A DNA stretch of 64,000 bases from Amphirosellinia nigrospora (Eukaryota > Ascomycota > Sordariomycetes > Xylariales > Xylariaceae). The notes under the pieces are model-generated. The model saw only the letters and a list, made by a program, of their open reading frames with translations. It did not search any database and was not told the origin of the DNA. This document shows positions 35,016 through 48,793 of the stretch, one piece after another (position 1 is the stretch's first letter; each line of letters starts with the position of its first letter). The stretch lies in contig SCHM01000002.1 of NCBI GenBank assembly GCA_004123355.1, positions 5,863,569-5,927,568 on the forward strand. The letters run 5' to 3'. Position numbers and translations under genes: made by a program.

Positions 35016-38000
35016 CTAAGCGGCGGCGCCGACCATGGCCCTCTGGATACGGACGAGTTTTCCAAAGTCAAGCTTCCGGCCCTCGGGGGCATGTGTTGGC
35101 CCGAGGCGATGCAGAGGACGCGCATGCGCTCGTCGTAGCGGAGGCCCGTGAGCAGCTTGGGGGGTGATGAGGAATACTGCGAGGTGTGCTTCGCGGCAGG
35201 CGATCTCACCATGCGCTCGTGCACCATGCGCTCGTTGCGCGGGTCCATGCCCTGGTTGATCTCGTCGACGACGCGGAAGGGCGCCTGCGCCATGCTTTGC
35301 AGGGCCATGAGATAGAAAATGGTGGATACGGCACGCTCACCGCCCGATTGGCGGTGCTGGTTGAGCTGCTGTAGCGTCTCGTTTTGTCTGGTGGTTTGTG
35401 TGTGTTAGTAGGTGGTTATGTGAAGGATCTCGTATGGTGCGCAGGAGGGGGAGGAAATGGGGTTGGATTGGGAGACCTTGAAGAGATGACCCGAGTAAAA
35501 GGGATGGTACTCACCGGAATTTGACTTTAATCTCAATAGCCCATTGCTCAAAGTCTTCCTCGTCCTTGTAAACGTCAACCTGACCAGCGCAGTTGATTTG
35601 TTCGAAATTGTAAGCGAATGCATCGTTGATCTTGGTGATAAGGGCGTCTACGCGTGGCTCCCACTTTTGCCTCAAGTCGTCGATCTTGCGTGACAATGAA
35701 TCAAACTTCATGTTCAACTCTTCCATGTGCTGGGTTAGATTCTGGATCTCTTGCGCACGTTTCTGGAACTGTCTCATCACTGCTGGGTCAACGGCATGGA
35801 CATATTCAAGCTTGCTTTGCTCAGCCCCTATCTCGTCATCGAGCTCCTCGACGGTCTTGCCTGAGGCGAGCTCATTCAAGTGGGGTAATCGATCAGGGTC
35901 TTCTGCCACGGCTTCTGAAACCATCTCCCTGGCAAGATGTGCCTCTTCTTTGAGCGAATCGGACTCTGCTTTGGCAGTTTGGATCTCTGCCTGCTCGTCG
36001 TCGAGGCGTCTCTTGATGTCTAAATTGCGTTCTTCCAGCGCCTTCACATCTGATTTGGCTTCAATGAGACGGATCTGAACGTCTAGCAGGGCCTGATGAG
36101 CATCTCGAATGCTAGAAAGAAGCTCTTTATGTTGAAGGACGGATCGTGCTCTCTCAAGAACGAGTTCGTCTGACTTAGCAGCATGTCCACAGATGCGTAA
36201 CCTAGCCTCGGTTATGGACTTCTGGGTATCCTCTAGTTGGCTTCTTACAATGGCTACATGAGGTTAGTTGATATTCTTCTTCAACGTAGGCTGGCCAATA
36301 TCTTACGGATCTTGTCTCCAAGCGTTGCAAATTGCGTGGCGGCTTTTTGCAGCTCGTTTTTCTGCTGCTTTAAGGTGTCCTAGAGGATCATTTAGTATCT
36401 TGTCTACGCTTGACGGATATAAAACCTACAATTTCTTGTCGGGCTTCGTCTTCGCGTTCATCAAAACCTTTCCTCCTTTCTCTTATACTCATGCCTTCTT
36501 GCCTCAGCGTACTGATCTCTTGCTGGACGTCCTGCATTCGTCGTTCAATTTCTGCTCGCTCGCTGTCATCGACAGGTTGATCTGTCCAGAAGCGACCTGG
36601 CATAATGAATCTAGTGCTGGTTGATGTGGCACTGGGGCCATACTCTCTACGTCTTGCGACACGATATATACGTTTGCCAGCCGCCCAGGATGGTATTCGT
36701 TCAACAGCCATCACCTGCTCGTATTGGACATTGCTGATATCCTGCCGAGCCACGCCTGATATGTGGAGCTTTTTCTCCGCGCATAACATTGCCAAAACTG
36801 GTTCGGGCCCTTCCAGATAGTCAATGGCGTAGGCGTCGAGGCCGAGCCTGGGAAGTTGGTCTCTAGGTATGGCGGGTTGAAAAGACGAAAAGCTGCTGCC
36901 GCAAGTGCGAATTGGAACAGCGATACCCATCTGGCTATAGAATTGGTTACTAAGCTTCTTATGGTCGCTGGGCGTCTGGCACGTGAAGCAGATGAAGTCG
37001 TCCTGGTTCAGCAATGATTGGACTTGGTCTGAGTAATTGTTGTCTGTGATTGAGCAGGTAAGCATTGGGGGACCGAATACTTCTTTCTGGAACTGGTCCT
37101 TGTTTTCCTGAAGCCATTCCCAGCCCTTGGCAGCGTCCGCATGTATGTTTTTTAACTGCGCTAGCTTTTTCCCCTGCTGTGAGTTGAGATTTTCAAACTC
37201 TCGTTGTAGGTTTTCTAACGTAGCCTTCTTCGTAGCATTTATCCCCTTCAGTTCGTCGAATCTATCCTCAAGCGTGCGTCTTTCTGCTACTATTTCCTGG
37301 AAACCACTCTCTTTTTGGCGCTAAACGAACAGGAAAATATGAGTTAGAATAATGACGTAGCATTGTGGAAAAATTGAAGCTCACAATTTTGGCATTCCAT
37401 TCGGCAGGCACAAACTCAGGGGGCTTATCCTTCAGCTTAGCCTCTAGAGTCGTAAGTTCTTTGCGTTTCTGTTGGATTTTTGATTTGATATTTCGCAACG
37501 TGTCTTCCTCGGCTTTTATCTTATTTTCTTCGGTTCGAATTGCTTCATCGTAAGTTTCGATATCGTGCAACGCTCGCTCCCCTGCCACTTCGGATTCGCG
37601 CAAAGCCTTCTTCCTCTCCGCTACGACAGGCTCGATTTGTTCCTGATATGCCTGTTTTTGGTTTACGGCTTCTAAGGCAGGGCCACAAGCATTCTGCAGA
37701 TCTTCGAGTTTTTTCTTCGCATCCCTTAGTCGTTTCTTGGCTTCACTGTACTTCAAACGCTTGTCATTGTACACGGCGACAGCGCGTGCATTCTTCAGGT
37801 CTTCGACCTTTTTCTGGATAGCTTCTCGCTCATGCAGTCTGTTAACATCGGCCTGAAGCCCCTGCTGTCGAGACTCATGGTTTTCAGAATCTCGGGAGCA
37901 GTTCTCAACCTGAACCTTCATCTCCTTGTGGTCTTTGTGAAGTTTCTTGAGCTCCATGTGCCAGTCAAGAATCTCCTCGGGCGCGGCAGCGCGAAGAGTT

Positions 38001-38711
38001 TCCTCAAGAAGCCGCGTGGGAGTCAGTCCGGCGAACTCGGCCACCTTATCTTGTGGTAGGAACTGGCACAGATTATCGATCTGGATGCGCAACTTGCGAG
38101 TTAACTCTTGTATGGCTTTGTGGGTGCTCTCCTTGCCGTTCAACCACCATCTCCGCCCGTTGTCTTCTCTGTTGATCTGGACGCGGATAACATGGTTCGC
38201 TCGGTCTTTTGGTCGCTTCTGTAGTTCTACCTCGATAGTAGCGCTCTCCTGGCCATGCTTCACAAATTCGCCCACGTGGCTAGCGCGCCCAAGGTGCTTC
38301 GGGTGGTACCCTAGACCGAGGCAGATAGCACAGACAAGAGAGCTCTTGCCCGTTCCATTCGGACCGATGACCATATTCAAGTTGGGGCCCGGAAGGAATT
38401 CGGCGTGGGTGTAGGTGACGAAGTTGTCGACTCGAACGCGGACTATAGCGCCAGGATGAAACTCGTTTAAGTCGGGAGTATGACCATTTGTCAAAGCTTG
38501 GCCGTTGACTCTGCGGTTCGGGGTGCTGGGGAACCATCGCTCATCGCATCTCCTTCCCCTACCCTACCCCTTCCCCTTCTTCATCCTGTGATACGTGGCC
38601 GTTCATGCCTCTCCGTCGTTTCGAGGAGTCGGAAGTGGCTGGCGATGGTTCGGGGTCGTCATCTTCCTCGTAGACGGCCCTCGACCGCCGGCGGGGTTCA
38701 AGGGATGGCAT
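35016..38711 (-). CDS. SMC5: Structural maintenance of chromosomes protein 5
   Basis: ATPase subunit of the Smc5/6 complex, which acts in DNA repair and recombination in the nucleus. From the ATG at 38711 (MPSLEPRRRSRAVYEEDDDP) a short acidic N-tail leads to GAIVRVRVDNFVTYTHAEF and Walker A GPNGTGKSS with LVCAICLGLGY. Then LCQFLPQDKVAEFAGL, a first coiled coil, a hinge (VFGPPMLTCSIT ... VARQDISNVQYEQVMAVERI), a second coiled coil, the ABC signature QSGGERAVST, Walker B VVDEINQGMD and the end LLTGLRYDERMRVLCIASGQ. Total is ~1,130 residues, normal for fungal SMC5. Introns: complement 37321-37384, 36380-36429, about 36254-36306 and about 35390-35517. Frame changes occur in the N-tail (~38,560 and ~38,500), near 35,205, near 35,180 and in the G-run 35085-35089; past the last one the true tail GRKLDFGKLVRIQRAMVGAA ends at TAG (35016-35018). 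Confidence 0.93.
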
Positions 38712-40325
38712 AACAAAAGCCAGGCCGGCAACTTACCGTGAGACGCTTGTAATTAACGGAACTAGGCAAATAGATGACAGTTCTGGTTCGCCTAAATTAT
38801 CTCACTTCTTAGCGTGGGAGGCGAGGATGGAGCGTCGTGTTGTTTCGCAATACACTACACTAGTCCCAGGTTGCGCTTTCACGGAGTCGGCAGAGTGTGC
38901 TTATCAAAAGCTGGAAGTAATCATTGCGGCCTCTGTGGCGCGTATAGTGGCCACCTGCAGCAACAAGACGCGTGAGACACACTTACCGCGTTTTAATTGA
39001 TAGCTACCTGGTAGAAGTGGGGAATCATTTGAGCGGGGTGTTAGGTGTCAGATTTCTGTCGTGAATTCTCCGAGCTAACCTTAAAGGGTACCTACCCTTC
39101 CAGGTCCATGGAATGCAGCCTTAAGTGGATATTATTCCATACAACAGCTGGAATCTTCAACTACATCATCTCGGCTTTCAGCAACCATCAACGCGAAAAA
39201 AATCTCGATCCTCCGACACAGTAACTAATCAAGGCAGCGCAATTTTATTTGTGCACTAAATTTCAGATTCAAAAATGTATAGCATTTTCTACGCATCGTG
39301 CCTACGTTATCAACATGTTGCAGACTACAAATCCCTAGAGCTACTGCGTGCTGATTCCGATGCCCATCGAAGATACATTAGCAGCCGTTGCAATAAGTCT
39401 ACTAAGCGTTCTAGAAATTCTCGCTTCGTTAGATCGGGTTTTCTGTTGTTCGCTAACTTGTTCCCAACTTCCTATCTCCAAGTGCTTTGTTTGTTTACCT
39501 TGCCCTAGCCGGCGTAGAGCTGAGCAACACAGAATATGGCACGCACATAACCTCCCTACCTGGAGACGTTTTCTGTTCTATCAGCTTGAGCCGGCACTGT
39601 TAATTAAGTACTACCTAGTGCCTCAGTGAATTTGCTGTGGCCATTGCGGTAGATAGTGTCAATGGAATAGCCAAATGAGTAATGGCAGTCTAGTTAGGTA
39701 AGTAGTTAATGATTCTAAGTTTGCTGTCAATTAGATGTCGCATGCAGGGTGCCCAGCCCAAAGATAACCATATTTTAGTACCTAACAGGTAAGTAGGTAG
39801 GTAGGTAAGTAAGTAAGTAGGTAGGTACTGAGGGTAGGTACTTTATTTACTTGCTTTATTTACTTACCTCTTTACATTCAATGTTGTTTAGTGCAGGTGG
39901 TAGGCTCTTGCACCTCTTCCAGGCTGCCCCTCCACCAGCATTCCTCATACGAGTCACATACTAAAACTCCTACCTTACTCACAAGTCCACGTCTGAGCAT
40001 CTATCCTCTTCGGTTTTTCTCAAACTCTCTATCATTCCTCTTTCTTAGGCGTGGCATGCTGCGATTCTCCATTACATCAACTTGTGGTGCACTCGAATAT
40101 ACACTCACCAACCTACCTGCCCTGTTCCTTTACTATCTAGAATAGCTTCTTTTGCCCATTTCCCTCGCTTGTCTCATCCTGATTACATCCGCGCCTGCAA
40201 TCTTGGCATCGTTGTCGCATTTTATTTATTCTCAAACCTCTCTTGTGCAAGGGCTCCTACCGCCAAGGCAACTGGGTTGCTGCATCGAGATCAGCCCGGA
40301 TATGCTGGCTTCGCTTGCCTAGGAT
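38712..40325. other. Divergent intergenic region between SMC5 and Hsl1-type kinase
   Basis: 1.6 kb of shared upstream DNA. It contains a GTAG/GTAA tetranucleotide tract at 39789-39828 and then a pyrimidine-rich stretch (about 39,890-40,320) that is probably the leader of the kinase mRNA. No coding region recognised. Confidence 0.45.
39789..39828. repeat. GTAG/GTAA microsatellite
   Basis: Ten tandem tetranucleotides of the types GTAG and GTAA, upstream of the Hsl1-type kinase gene. TAGGTA-like short repeats also occur elsewhere in the window, so this is a genome-wide tendency rather than a specific signal. Confidence 0.85.
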
Positions 40326-43300
40326 ATGGCTGACCGCGGGGGTTCCGCGACTCGCAATCGTCGCACTCCTCTAGGAGATGCAACTGATCGGATCATCAAT
40401 GCTTCGCCCCAGAAACCTGGGAAGCACGGTAAGCTGCTAAAACCTGAACCGAACCCATTACGTGCCCATCCAACTAGGGTTGCCTCGACCGAGCCTCTCC
40501 GCCGAAAAGGCCCGGCCTCGTCATCCGGCAGTATCATTCCCAACTTGAAATACCAGGCTAGGCCGCCTAGCAACGCTGACCGTCGAGTCTCCTCTTGTAT
40601 ACGCTCTCCAACTCCAGGTGCCAAGGAAACTTACGCAGATCACCGCTTTTCCCAGATCTCGACATCCAGTGGCACATCAGGCGGCAATAAAAAAACACAC
40701 ATAGGGCCATGGGAACTGGGAAAGACTTTGGGCCAGGGCTCCGCCGCACGCGTCCGCCTAGCCAGACATCATACCACCCAAGATGTCGTGGCCGTCAAGA
40801 TACTAGCTAAGAATATGACTCAACTAACCGCGGCTGGAAGTATGGCAGAGCTAGATAAATGGGATCGAACCCGCAATGAGTTTAAGTCGCAAAGGCAGAT
40901 ACCTTTATCTATCGAACGCGAGGTTGCTGTGCTCAAGCTTATTGACCATCCCCATATTGTCAAGTTGCATGATATCTGGGAGAATCGTGCCGAGATGTAA
41001 GTTGCCGTGCCTCCAGCCCCCCTATCCCATAGAATGGGTTCATCCAATACTCCTCTTCCAGCATTCTCAATAGTGTTTCTTTTCTAATTCTTTTATATAG
41101 TTATCTTGTACTAGAGTATATGGATGGTGGCGACATGTTTTCCTATATTAACACTTATGGCCCACTCCCTGAATATGAGATGGTGGGCTACCTTCGCCAG
41201 CTACTCACAGCCTTGGAATATGTCCACTCCTTCAACATCTGCCACCGAGACCTTAAGCCGGAGAATATTCTTATGGAATCCAGAGGTGTGGTGAAAATAG
41301 TGAAAATAGCCGATTTCGGCATGGCAGCCATTCAACAAAGCCCAACCCATGCCTTGAGAACATCGTGCGGTAGCCCCCATTATGCCGCCCCGGAATTGAT
41401 AGCCCGAACTCGCTACCAAGGCGACAAAGTTGATATCTGGAGTTTGGGTTGTCTACTTTATGCAACACTTTGCCGCCGGCTTCCCTTCGACGATCCCAAT
41501 GGAGACGTGTCGAAGCTCCTCGCAAAAGCTAAGAAGGGCGTCTATTCCATACCAGATTTTGTTAGCAGGGAGGCTCGGGACTTGATCGCGAAAATGCTCA
41601 CGGTAGATCCGGAAAAGCGTATTCCGATACGAAAGATATGGAAGCACCCCTCGTACGGAAATACGATGATTTGGATGATCTCAATACTGGAAGCCAAGTA
41701 CTCGAGTCCCGAGGGAGTGACAGGTCCAAACCCGTGCCACCAGACGAACTCGACTTACAGATTTTACGGCAGTTGAAGTCGATGTGGCACACATTTTCCG
41801 AGAAGCAAATTGTCATTCAACTGACCAACAAACAGTATGTTCATATTGCCTTATATTCTTACGCTGTAGAGTTGTGCCAGATACTAATCTTGTGTGGCAG
41901 GTCTAATGATCAGAAGCTTTTCTACTGGCTACTCCTCGGCTACCGAGAAAAGAAACTAGAGAACTATGATGCGGACCTAACTTACTCTCCAAGCGATTAT
42001 CACCATCTACGACCTGCTAACTGGAAGAAGAAGGTTACCACAGCTCAGTTTCCGTCTCGGTACGGGAGGACGCCTTCACGATTCACTGTGATATCCACAA
42101 TCCCTACTGATGGAAGCATTGAGGAAACAGACGATGTTACTGATGGGGTGCAACAATCGTGAGCTACGATCCATACAAAGCTTCTCGAATCATGAGCAAC
42201 GTTTACGCTAGCCACGCAAAGATTGTTGTCCATCGTAATGGTAGCATAGCCAACCACTCCAACCGTTCTTCGAACTCACGACATGGTCACGGCGGATCCT
42301 TTAAAAGTACTTCAACTCACTCTAGGCAGGCAAAAGGTGGTCGCCGCATCACGGCACCCGCAACACTGCGAGCGTCTCGACAATCTTTAGGTTCCATTCA
42401 AAGCGGCGAAAGTTTTCCGTATACGAGACCAGCTTCTCGGCACAAGAGAGGAGTTAATTTCTCATATGTTCGCATACAGCCGGGGACCCAGCGCGGAGGT
42501 GCCCGCGCCCCGGCCAGTATTGTTGGGGATGATACAACGGATAAGTATGATTACACGCCCCCAGTGCATTCTGTTGAAGATTCCAAACTGTCAAATTTGA
42601 GCGGAAGAAGCAGAGCAGGAACCCAGTCGATGATAAACATGTCTCAGGCGTATCAGGATAGTACGCATTGGAACGAGGAAGTACGTGAATTTAGCCACAG
42701 CATAGCGAGGGATTGCGATGATGCTTTCAATAGCTCTTTGCTCGACCCGGATACATATCTCGACAATGACCCAGAAATGGCAATGAACTCAACGCATCCA
42801 GCGTCATTTTCCGCTTCTGGAAATATTATGCGAAGAGGTGACCGTCCCTGGGATGACAGACCTTTACCGCCAACACCGTCCACTACGACTTCGGAAATCG
42901 CGGTAAAGAAAAGAATGGGAGAACGATGCTACCAAGACAACACATCAGTACATACAAATCGCGATGTGTCTCAACCGAGTGGTGTCACCTCAGCGTCAAC
43001 AGCCATGGCCAAGCAGGAGGCAAAGGGCCGAGTGGTTTCAGCACCTATCTATTCGCAGTACAGTACTCAATGGGGAAGAGACAAAATCCCTCTGCCATCA
43101 ATTAATGAAAAACTCAAAGAAGAAGATAAGTGCAGCGCCAACGATAAGTATCGGGCTGCTTCCGCACCGGTTTGGTACGCGAAAACCAGTTCAACACAAG
43201 CAGATGATGCCGCAGGTCTCAAGTATCTGTCACAGCACGATAACACCATACGCGTTGTCAATTCCCCTTCGAGCCAGCCGCATACAGATCCAAATGTTGC

Positions 43301-44327
43301 TGAACTAGTTAATGCGCGCAACCAGTCTCGAGGTGTTTCAGCTTATTCTAAGTCCAACCTCCGAAAGCAATACAAGAATGACGAACCTGCAAACCCTCCT
43401 GTAGAAATTGAAGCTGCTCTGTCCGAAAATTTCGTACTAAGGTCTAATGCTGCTAAGAAAAGGTCATCATGGTTCAAGCGTGAGCCTAAAGATCAAGAGG
43501 ACATATTTAATACCAAGGATGAGTCTACTTCAAGTCAAACTAAGCGTCTCACATACGTGTCCACAAACTCGTCAACCGGACCAACCGCTCCCCTCACTAG
43601 GAAGAAAAGCTTCCATCTTGCTTTTTGGCGTAATGACAAGAATGGATCCGATATCCAGATGTCGCGCCCAGGTATGCTGATTTATTCCGTGTTGTGAGAC
43701 GAACGATACTAATGATAACACAGGATCTGAAGCTGACGATGCGCCGACATCAAAACCGGCCCGGCTCTTTCGTAATCTGGCCAGAAAATCCACTAATGAT
43801 AATAATAAAGGCGGTGATGGAACTACATTGCGCACTATTGAACCGCAACAGAGCTGGCTCGCTCGCTTGTTCAGAGTGAAGCCGGCGACTAGATATCTTT
43901 GCTTCTCTATCTCCCGCCGTCGTGCACGACAGGAAACAGCCATCTTGCTCAGAGAATGGCGCAAGTATGGCATCCGTGACATAGAAGTTGACAAGGAGAG
44001 AAACATCGTCTTTGCTCGAATAGGACGAGCGAACTGTGAGTAGATTCCCTACCTGACCCCTCACGACCCCGCCAAGGCACGGAACACTAATACCATATGT
44101 GCCCAGATCTCAACTTGAAAGAAGTTGCGTTTGCCATTGAGTTGATGACAGTGATCGAACACGGAAGACGCAATCTACTATGTATTGCTCGTTTCACGCA
44201 AGAACGCGGGGCTGCCAGCAGCTTCCACAAGCTCGTTGATACGATGGATTCTGTGTTTAAAGATCGAAACCTGCTTGTTGTCGAGAAACGAAAAGTGAAG
44301 ATGATGATCAAGACGCTAAATTCCTAA
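40326..44327 (+). CDS. Nim1/Hsl1-type serine/threonine kinase (Gin4/Kcc4/Hsl1 family)
   Basis: A kinase that links septins and cell shape to mitotic entry; in yeast its relatives act on the Swe1/Wee1 pathway at the bud neck. Five exons: 40326-40996, 41101-41834, 41901-43671, 43724-44035 and 44107-44327, with TACTAAT branch sites in introns 2 and 3. After a disordered N-region the kinase domain shows WELGKTLGQGSAARVRLA, VAVKILAK, HIVKLHDIWEN, YLVLEYMDGGDMF, HRDLKPENIL, IADFGMAA, GSPHYAAPEL, VDIWSLGCLLYA and ends in WKHP. A long disordered middle follows. The conserved C-terminus (SWLARLFRVKPATRYLCFSI, RKYGIRDIEVDKERNIVFA, FTQERGAASSFHKLVDTM, MMIKTLNS) is a KA1-like membrane/septin-binding module. 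About 1,230 residues. Two one-base frame changes: the C-run 41647-41650 (HPLVRKYDDLDDL resumes) and near 42,157. Confidence 0.92.
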
Positions 44328-46647
44328 TGGTGTGTTGATAGGAAAGACGGCGTCTCCGTAAGCTGTTTACTTCTTTCCCTTGCAGATTTTGGAGCACGAC
44401 GGCATCAGAGGACTGCAGTCGGACGAAGTGTTGTAGAATCGACCCGAGCTCATAGAGAGGAGCTCTCTGTCTTTGTTTCTTGTCATTGGGCTCTATCGTG
44501 TCCCACGTCTTTGGGTCATCATGCCCTTCTGTTCCTACCTAATTTACAGACCCCTCATCTGTGTGCAGGTGGGCGGCTATGTGATGATTGCATGGGAAAC
44601 AGAAGCTGTGGGTAGGGAAAAAAGGAGAAAACGGGTGTGTGTTGTTGTCGGGTAAAAAGTTGATTGGACTACCCAATGCTTCTGGAGTGGTTGGCATTGT
44701 TTCCACGTCTTTCTGTATAGACACAGCAGATCGGAAACGAGCCAGGTCAATCGATAGGCAGTAATCTACCGATGTGCCGGTTTGGCACTATTGTGATGGA
44801 CGGACGGGCCGTCCTTGGGGATGGATAGGTGTAACCAATACTAATAATTGAGTGAGATATTGCCTACGCTAAATCACCACGTCTATGATGTACACTAAGT
44901 TCAATGAGTTCACACATTTCGTACAAGTCTATTATTCAAGTTTGTGATGTTAGATAGACTAGGATCTGCGGGTGGGATCGGCTCTTCGGCGGATTTCGGA
45001 AAGAGTCGGCAAGATGGATAGGTCCAGGTTCAAGCATCCGACCTCGGCTCGGTCCAGGATGCCAGCATCTGAAGAATGAAACTTGTCAATGGTAAGTGTA
45101 AGGACTATTTTTTATTGTGGATAGTTGAGATTCGTGGTCGGCGGCTCCTGATGATCAGTCAGCGCTGAGCCACGATACACAATCGGTACATGACCTCTTG
45201 GATGGACATCCGCGAGGCTTTCCATCCCGATGACGGAGCATGAACTATGAGCCGTGTTTTGATAACAAGTAGGTTGGTTGCTAAGATATGTTGTTATTTT
45301 TATGTCAAACGCCATCATTCCAGAGTCGGTATTGCGATGTCGCTGCATGCGTCCCGGCATATGGGGATGTGGAGACGGACAGCGATAAGCCTCTCTAAGC
45401 TCTGTGTCTACGGACGGGATGATAGCTATTACGAATTCGAGTTTCGGGGCATAATAGTATTTTCAATCAAGAGTACTGTCGGCTCTGGAGACGAGTTTTT
45501 TAATTATATACTAGTTTAGAGGTATCTCAGCGCTGATTCAGGGGCATGTTATGCAGACCAGGATCGTAGGTACGCTCTGGAATGTAAAGTTATGTCATAG
45601 TGTCTGTCCACTGGGGAATTGTCTCTGGGCCATTCCAGCCAACCAACTTACATGTGATTTCGCACCCCAGATTCTTATGTATCAATTCCCCCAAGCTCGG
45701 ACCTTACTCCGAGATAGCTTCACAAGTTCCGACTCAACTCTGTACTATACCTCTTCAACTTGTAGTTCCAATGCTTATTCAATTGGTTTTCTTTTGATAG
45801 ACTCGATTTCTGGTACATAATAAAATACGAATGTTTTATTGCAAAGGTAGGTGTAAGTACCTTACTAAACTCCAGTGGTTCGCCGTATCACGACCCAGTA
45901 ACAGCTACCCCACACTTTCACAAGCTTCTGAGCGCCCGCCATTCTACCCCGGCCAACCGGCTAGCACAGCTCTCGACAACCACTCAGCTATTGTCCTTCT
46001 ACCCGAATCCAAGTCGACTCCGTCGCCGAGCTTTGAACTCAATTATTATCACACCTCCCACTATACCGTACTAGGCTATCATTTCTCCAGCATCCGGTAA
46101 CATCGTACATCATACAGTAGCACCCCAGACAGCCAATAGTGAACAACTCGCCCAGCCTCATCCCTGTCCGCTCGTCCTAGCTCCCACCTCACAAGAAGCC
46201 GAGCAACGGATCAGGACTGAAATACATCATCGCTCCGCTCACCCTTGCTGTTCTTTATACATCCCTAGTAGCCTGTGAATACGTTATCTTGAGTAGGTAT
46301 ATAGTCGTTTCGTGCCCCTCCTCTACCTGCCCAAGATACTCACTAAGTTGCTTCTCATGTATATCTCATCGACTTTACTACCACAAGCCGAAAACACCCA
46401 CATTTACATAATACCCTCGGCTAACCGTTGTTCCAAAGCTTAACTTTACTCGCATCTTAATCCTGGGACAAACCTATTGTAGAGCATTTCCATACAGCTT
46501 CGTTAAATCATCAAACATCGAAGTAAAAGGCGGTCAGAGCAATTCCACTTGGACTGTAACGCTGCTTGTATACCCGACTTCCTACTCACACGCGCACACG
46601 CGCTATCACTCTTCCATTACACCCTTTATATAAGAAAACGACTCACA
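44328..46647. other. Intergenic, upstream region of malate synthase
   Basis: 2.3 kb without a recognisable gene. The last ~700 bases are pyrimidine-rich with few ATGs and look like a long promoter/leader; the region probably carries the carbon-source control of malate synthase, but I did not find a site I could name with confidence. Confidence 0.4.
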
Positions 46648-48793
46648 ATGGCTAGCACTGCCTCCATTCTGCAAGGAGTCTCCGTCTCCGGGGACGTGCG
46701 TCCCGAGCACAAGAAGATTCTCACACCCGAGGCGCTGGCATTTCTGGCGCTGCTGCACCGGTCTTTCAATGCCACACGCAAGAAGCTGTTAGAGCGCCGC
46801 GTGTTGCGCCAGGCCGAGATCGACCGCGGCTTCCTGCCTGACTTCCTCCCCGAAACCCGTCACATTCGCGAGGACCCGTCATGGAAGGGCGCGCCGCCCG
46901 CTCCCGGGCTTGTTGACCGTCGTGTCGAGATTACTGGCCCAACTGACCGCAAGATGGTCGTAAATGCCCTGAACTCGGATGTTTGGACGTATATGGCGGA
47001 TTTTGAGGGTATGTACAGTTTTTGGTTTTTCCTGTTGTACTCAGTTCGTGAATGAAAACGAGGACTCGGTGCTTGATGGCTCGACGGCTTATACGAGCAG
47101 TTATATGTGTGGCGGTAGCTAAGGAAATGGATGGCGTCAAACAATGCGAATAGAAGACACTAGATACTGACATAGTTTTTAGACTCAAGCGCTCCAACAT
47201 GGGACAACATGATTAACGGACAAGTGAATCTCTATGACGCCGTTCGGCGCCAGGTGGACTTTAAACAGGGACCAAAGGAATACAAGCTACGGAATGACCG
47301 CAAGTTGCCTACTCTCATCGTGCGACCGCGAGGATGGCACTTAGAAGAGAGGCATGTCACAGTGGATGGAGAACCGATCTCGGGCTCCCTGTTTGACTTT
47401 GGCCTATACTTCTTCCACAACGCTGTCGAATACCAGCGAAGGGATACGGACCCTACTTCTACCTGCCGAAGATGGAGTCGCACCTCGAAGCGCGTCTTTG
47501 GAACGACGCCTTCAATCTCGCCCAGGATTCCATCGGGATGCCACGGGGTACTATTCGTGGTACAGTCTTGATAGAAACAATCCTAGCAGCCTTTGAGATG
47601 GAAGAAATCATCTACGAACTACGAGATCATAGCTCGGGTCTAAACTGCGGCCGTTGGGATTATATCTTCAGCACAATCAAGAAGTTCCGCCAGCATCCTG
47701 ACTTCATACTCCCCGACCGAAGCGCCGTTACCATGACCGTTCCTTTCATGGACGCTTACGTTAAGCTCCTTATTCAGACCTGCCACAAGCGTGGTGTGCA
47801 TGCCATGGGTGGCATGGCAGCGCAAATTCCCATCAAGGACGATAAAGAAGCAAACGATAAGGCAATGGAGGGCGTACGTGCGGACAAGCTGCGTGAAGTT
47901 CGCGCGGGCCATGACGGGTATGTGTAATTCATCTTCTTTTACAACCTCTTCTCCCTCTCGTTCTTGTGGCTATGTCACAACAAAAACAAATCGCAGGTGG
48001 TTTTACTCTCAGACGGAGATATGGCTCTCTAACATAAATCACCTGTAGAACGTGGGTTGCTCACCCGGCGCTCGCCAAAATCGCAAGCGACATCTTCAAC
48101 GAACACATGCCGACACCGAATCAACTATTTGTACGCCGAGAGGATGTCAAGATCGGCGCCCGCGATCTTCTAAATATGAATGTGCCCGGTAAGGTCACAG
48201 AGGCAGGCATCCAAAAGAACTTGGCCATCGGCCTCGGATACATGGAAGCCTGGATTCGGGGCATCGGCTGCGTGCCAATCAACTACCTTATGTAAGTCTC
48301 AACCTTCGTGCATTCGTCATCCCCACCTTGCCCGGTATATCCCTCACTTGGCAGGACTTTTGACTCTTGTTGAGAGAGTATCGGTTGTAACCCTCCTTAT
48401 TTCATGTCCACGAAAACCACGCATCGCATTATATACACATTCCCCGTGAACTTAGAAAATCGGTATGGACCCCACGCTCTGACTCATTTTCTTTACCGCA
48501 ACAGGGAAGACGCCGCAACAGCCGAGGTGTCGCGCTCGCAGCTATGGCAGTGGGTTCGTCACGGCGTTACAACGGCGGAAGGCAAAAAGGTTGATAAAGC
48601 ATACGCGTTACGCCTTCTCAAGGAGCAGACGGACCAGCTGGCCGCCAAGGCGCCCAAGGGACACAAGTTCGCACTCGCTAGCCAGTACTTTGCTGCCCAG
48701 GTCACCGGCGAGGACTACGCCGACTTCCTAACCACGCTACTGTACAATGAGATCACGGCCGTAGGCACTGCCGCGCCTGCTAGTAAATTGTAA
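46648..48793 (+). CDS. Malate synthase, peroxisomal/glyoxysomal
   Basis: Joins glyoxylate and acetyl-CoA to malate in the glyoxylate cycle; needed for growth on acetate, ethanol or fatty acids. Exons 46648-47008, 47183-47917, 48049-48291 and 48505-48793, all with canonical splice ends. The ATG at 46648 ([17 protein letters not shown]) matches the family start; upstream the frame is open but has no ATG. Landmarks: [132 protein letters not shown]. About 540 residues. The C-terminus SKL is a perfect PTS1 peroxisomal signal. One frame change sits at the G-run 47441-47443, where one extra G restores [14 protein letters not shown]. Equivalent to acu-9 of Neurospora. Confidence 0.96.

Noticed and set aside
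46549-46647. In-frame 33-codon extension upstream of malate synthase.
   Set aside because: The upstream frame begins without an ATG, and the family start [15 protein letters not shown] matches the ATG at 46648.
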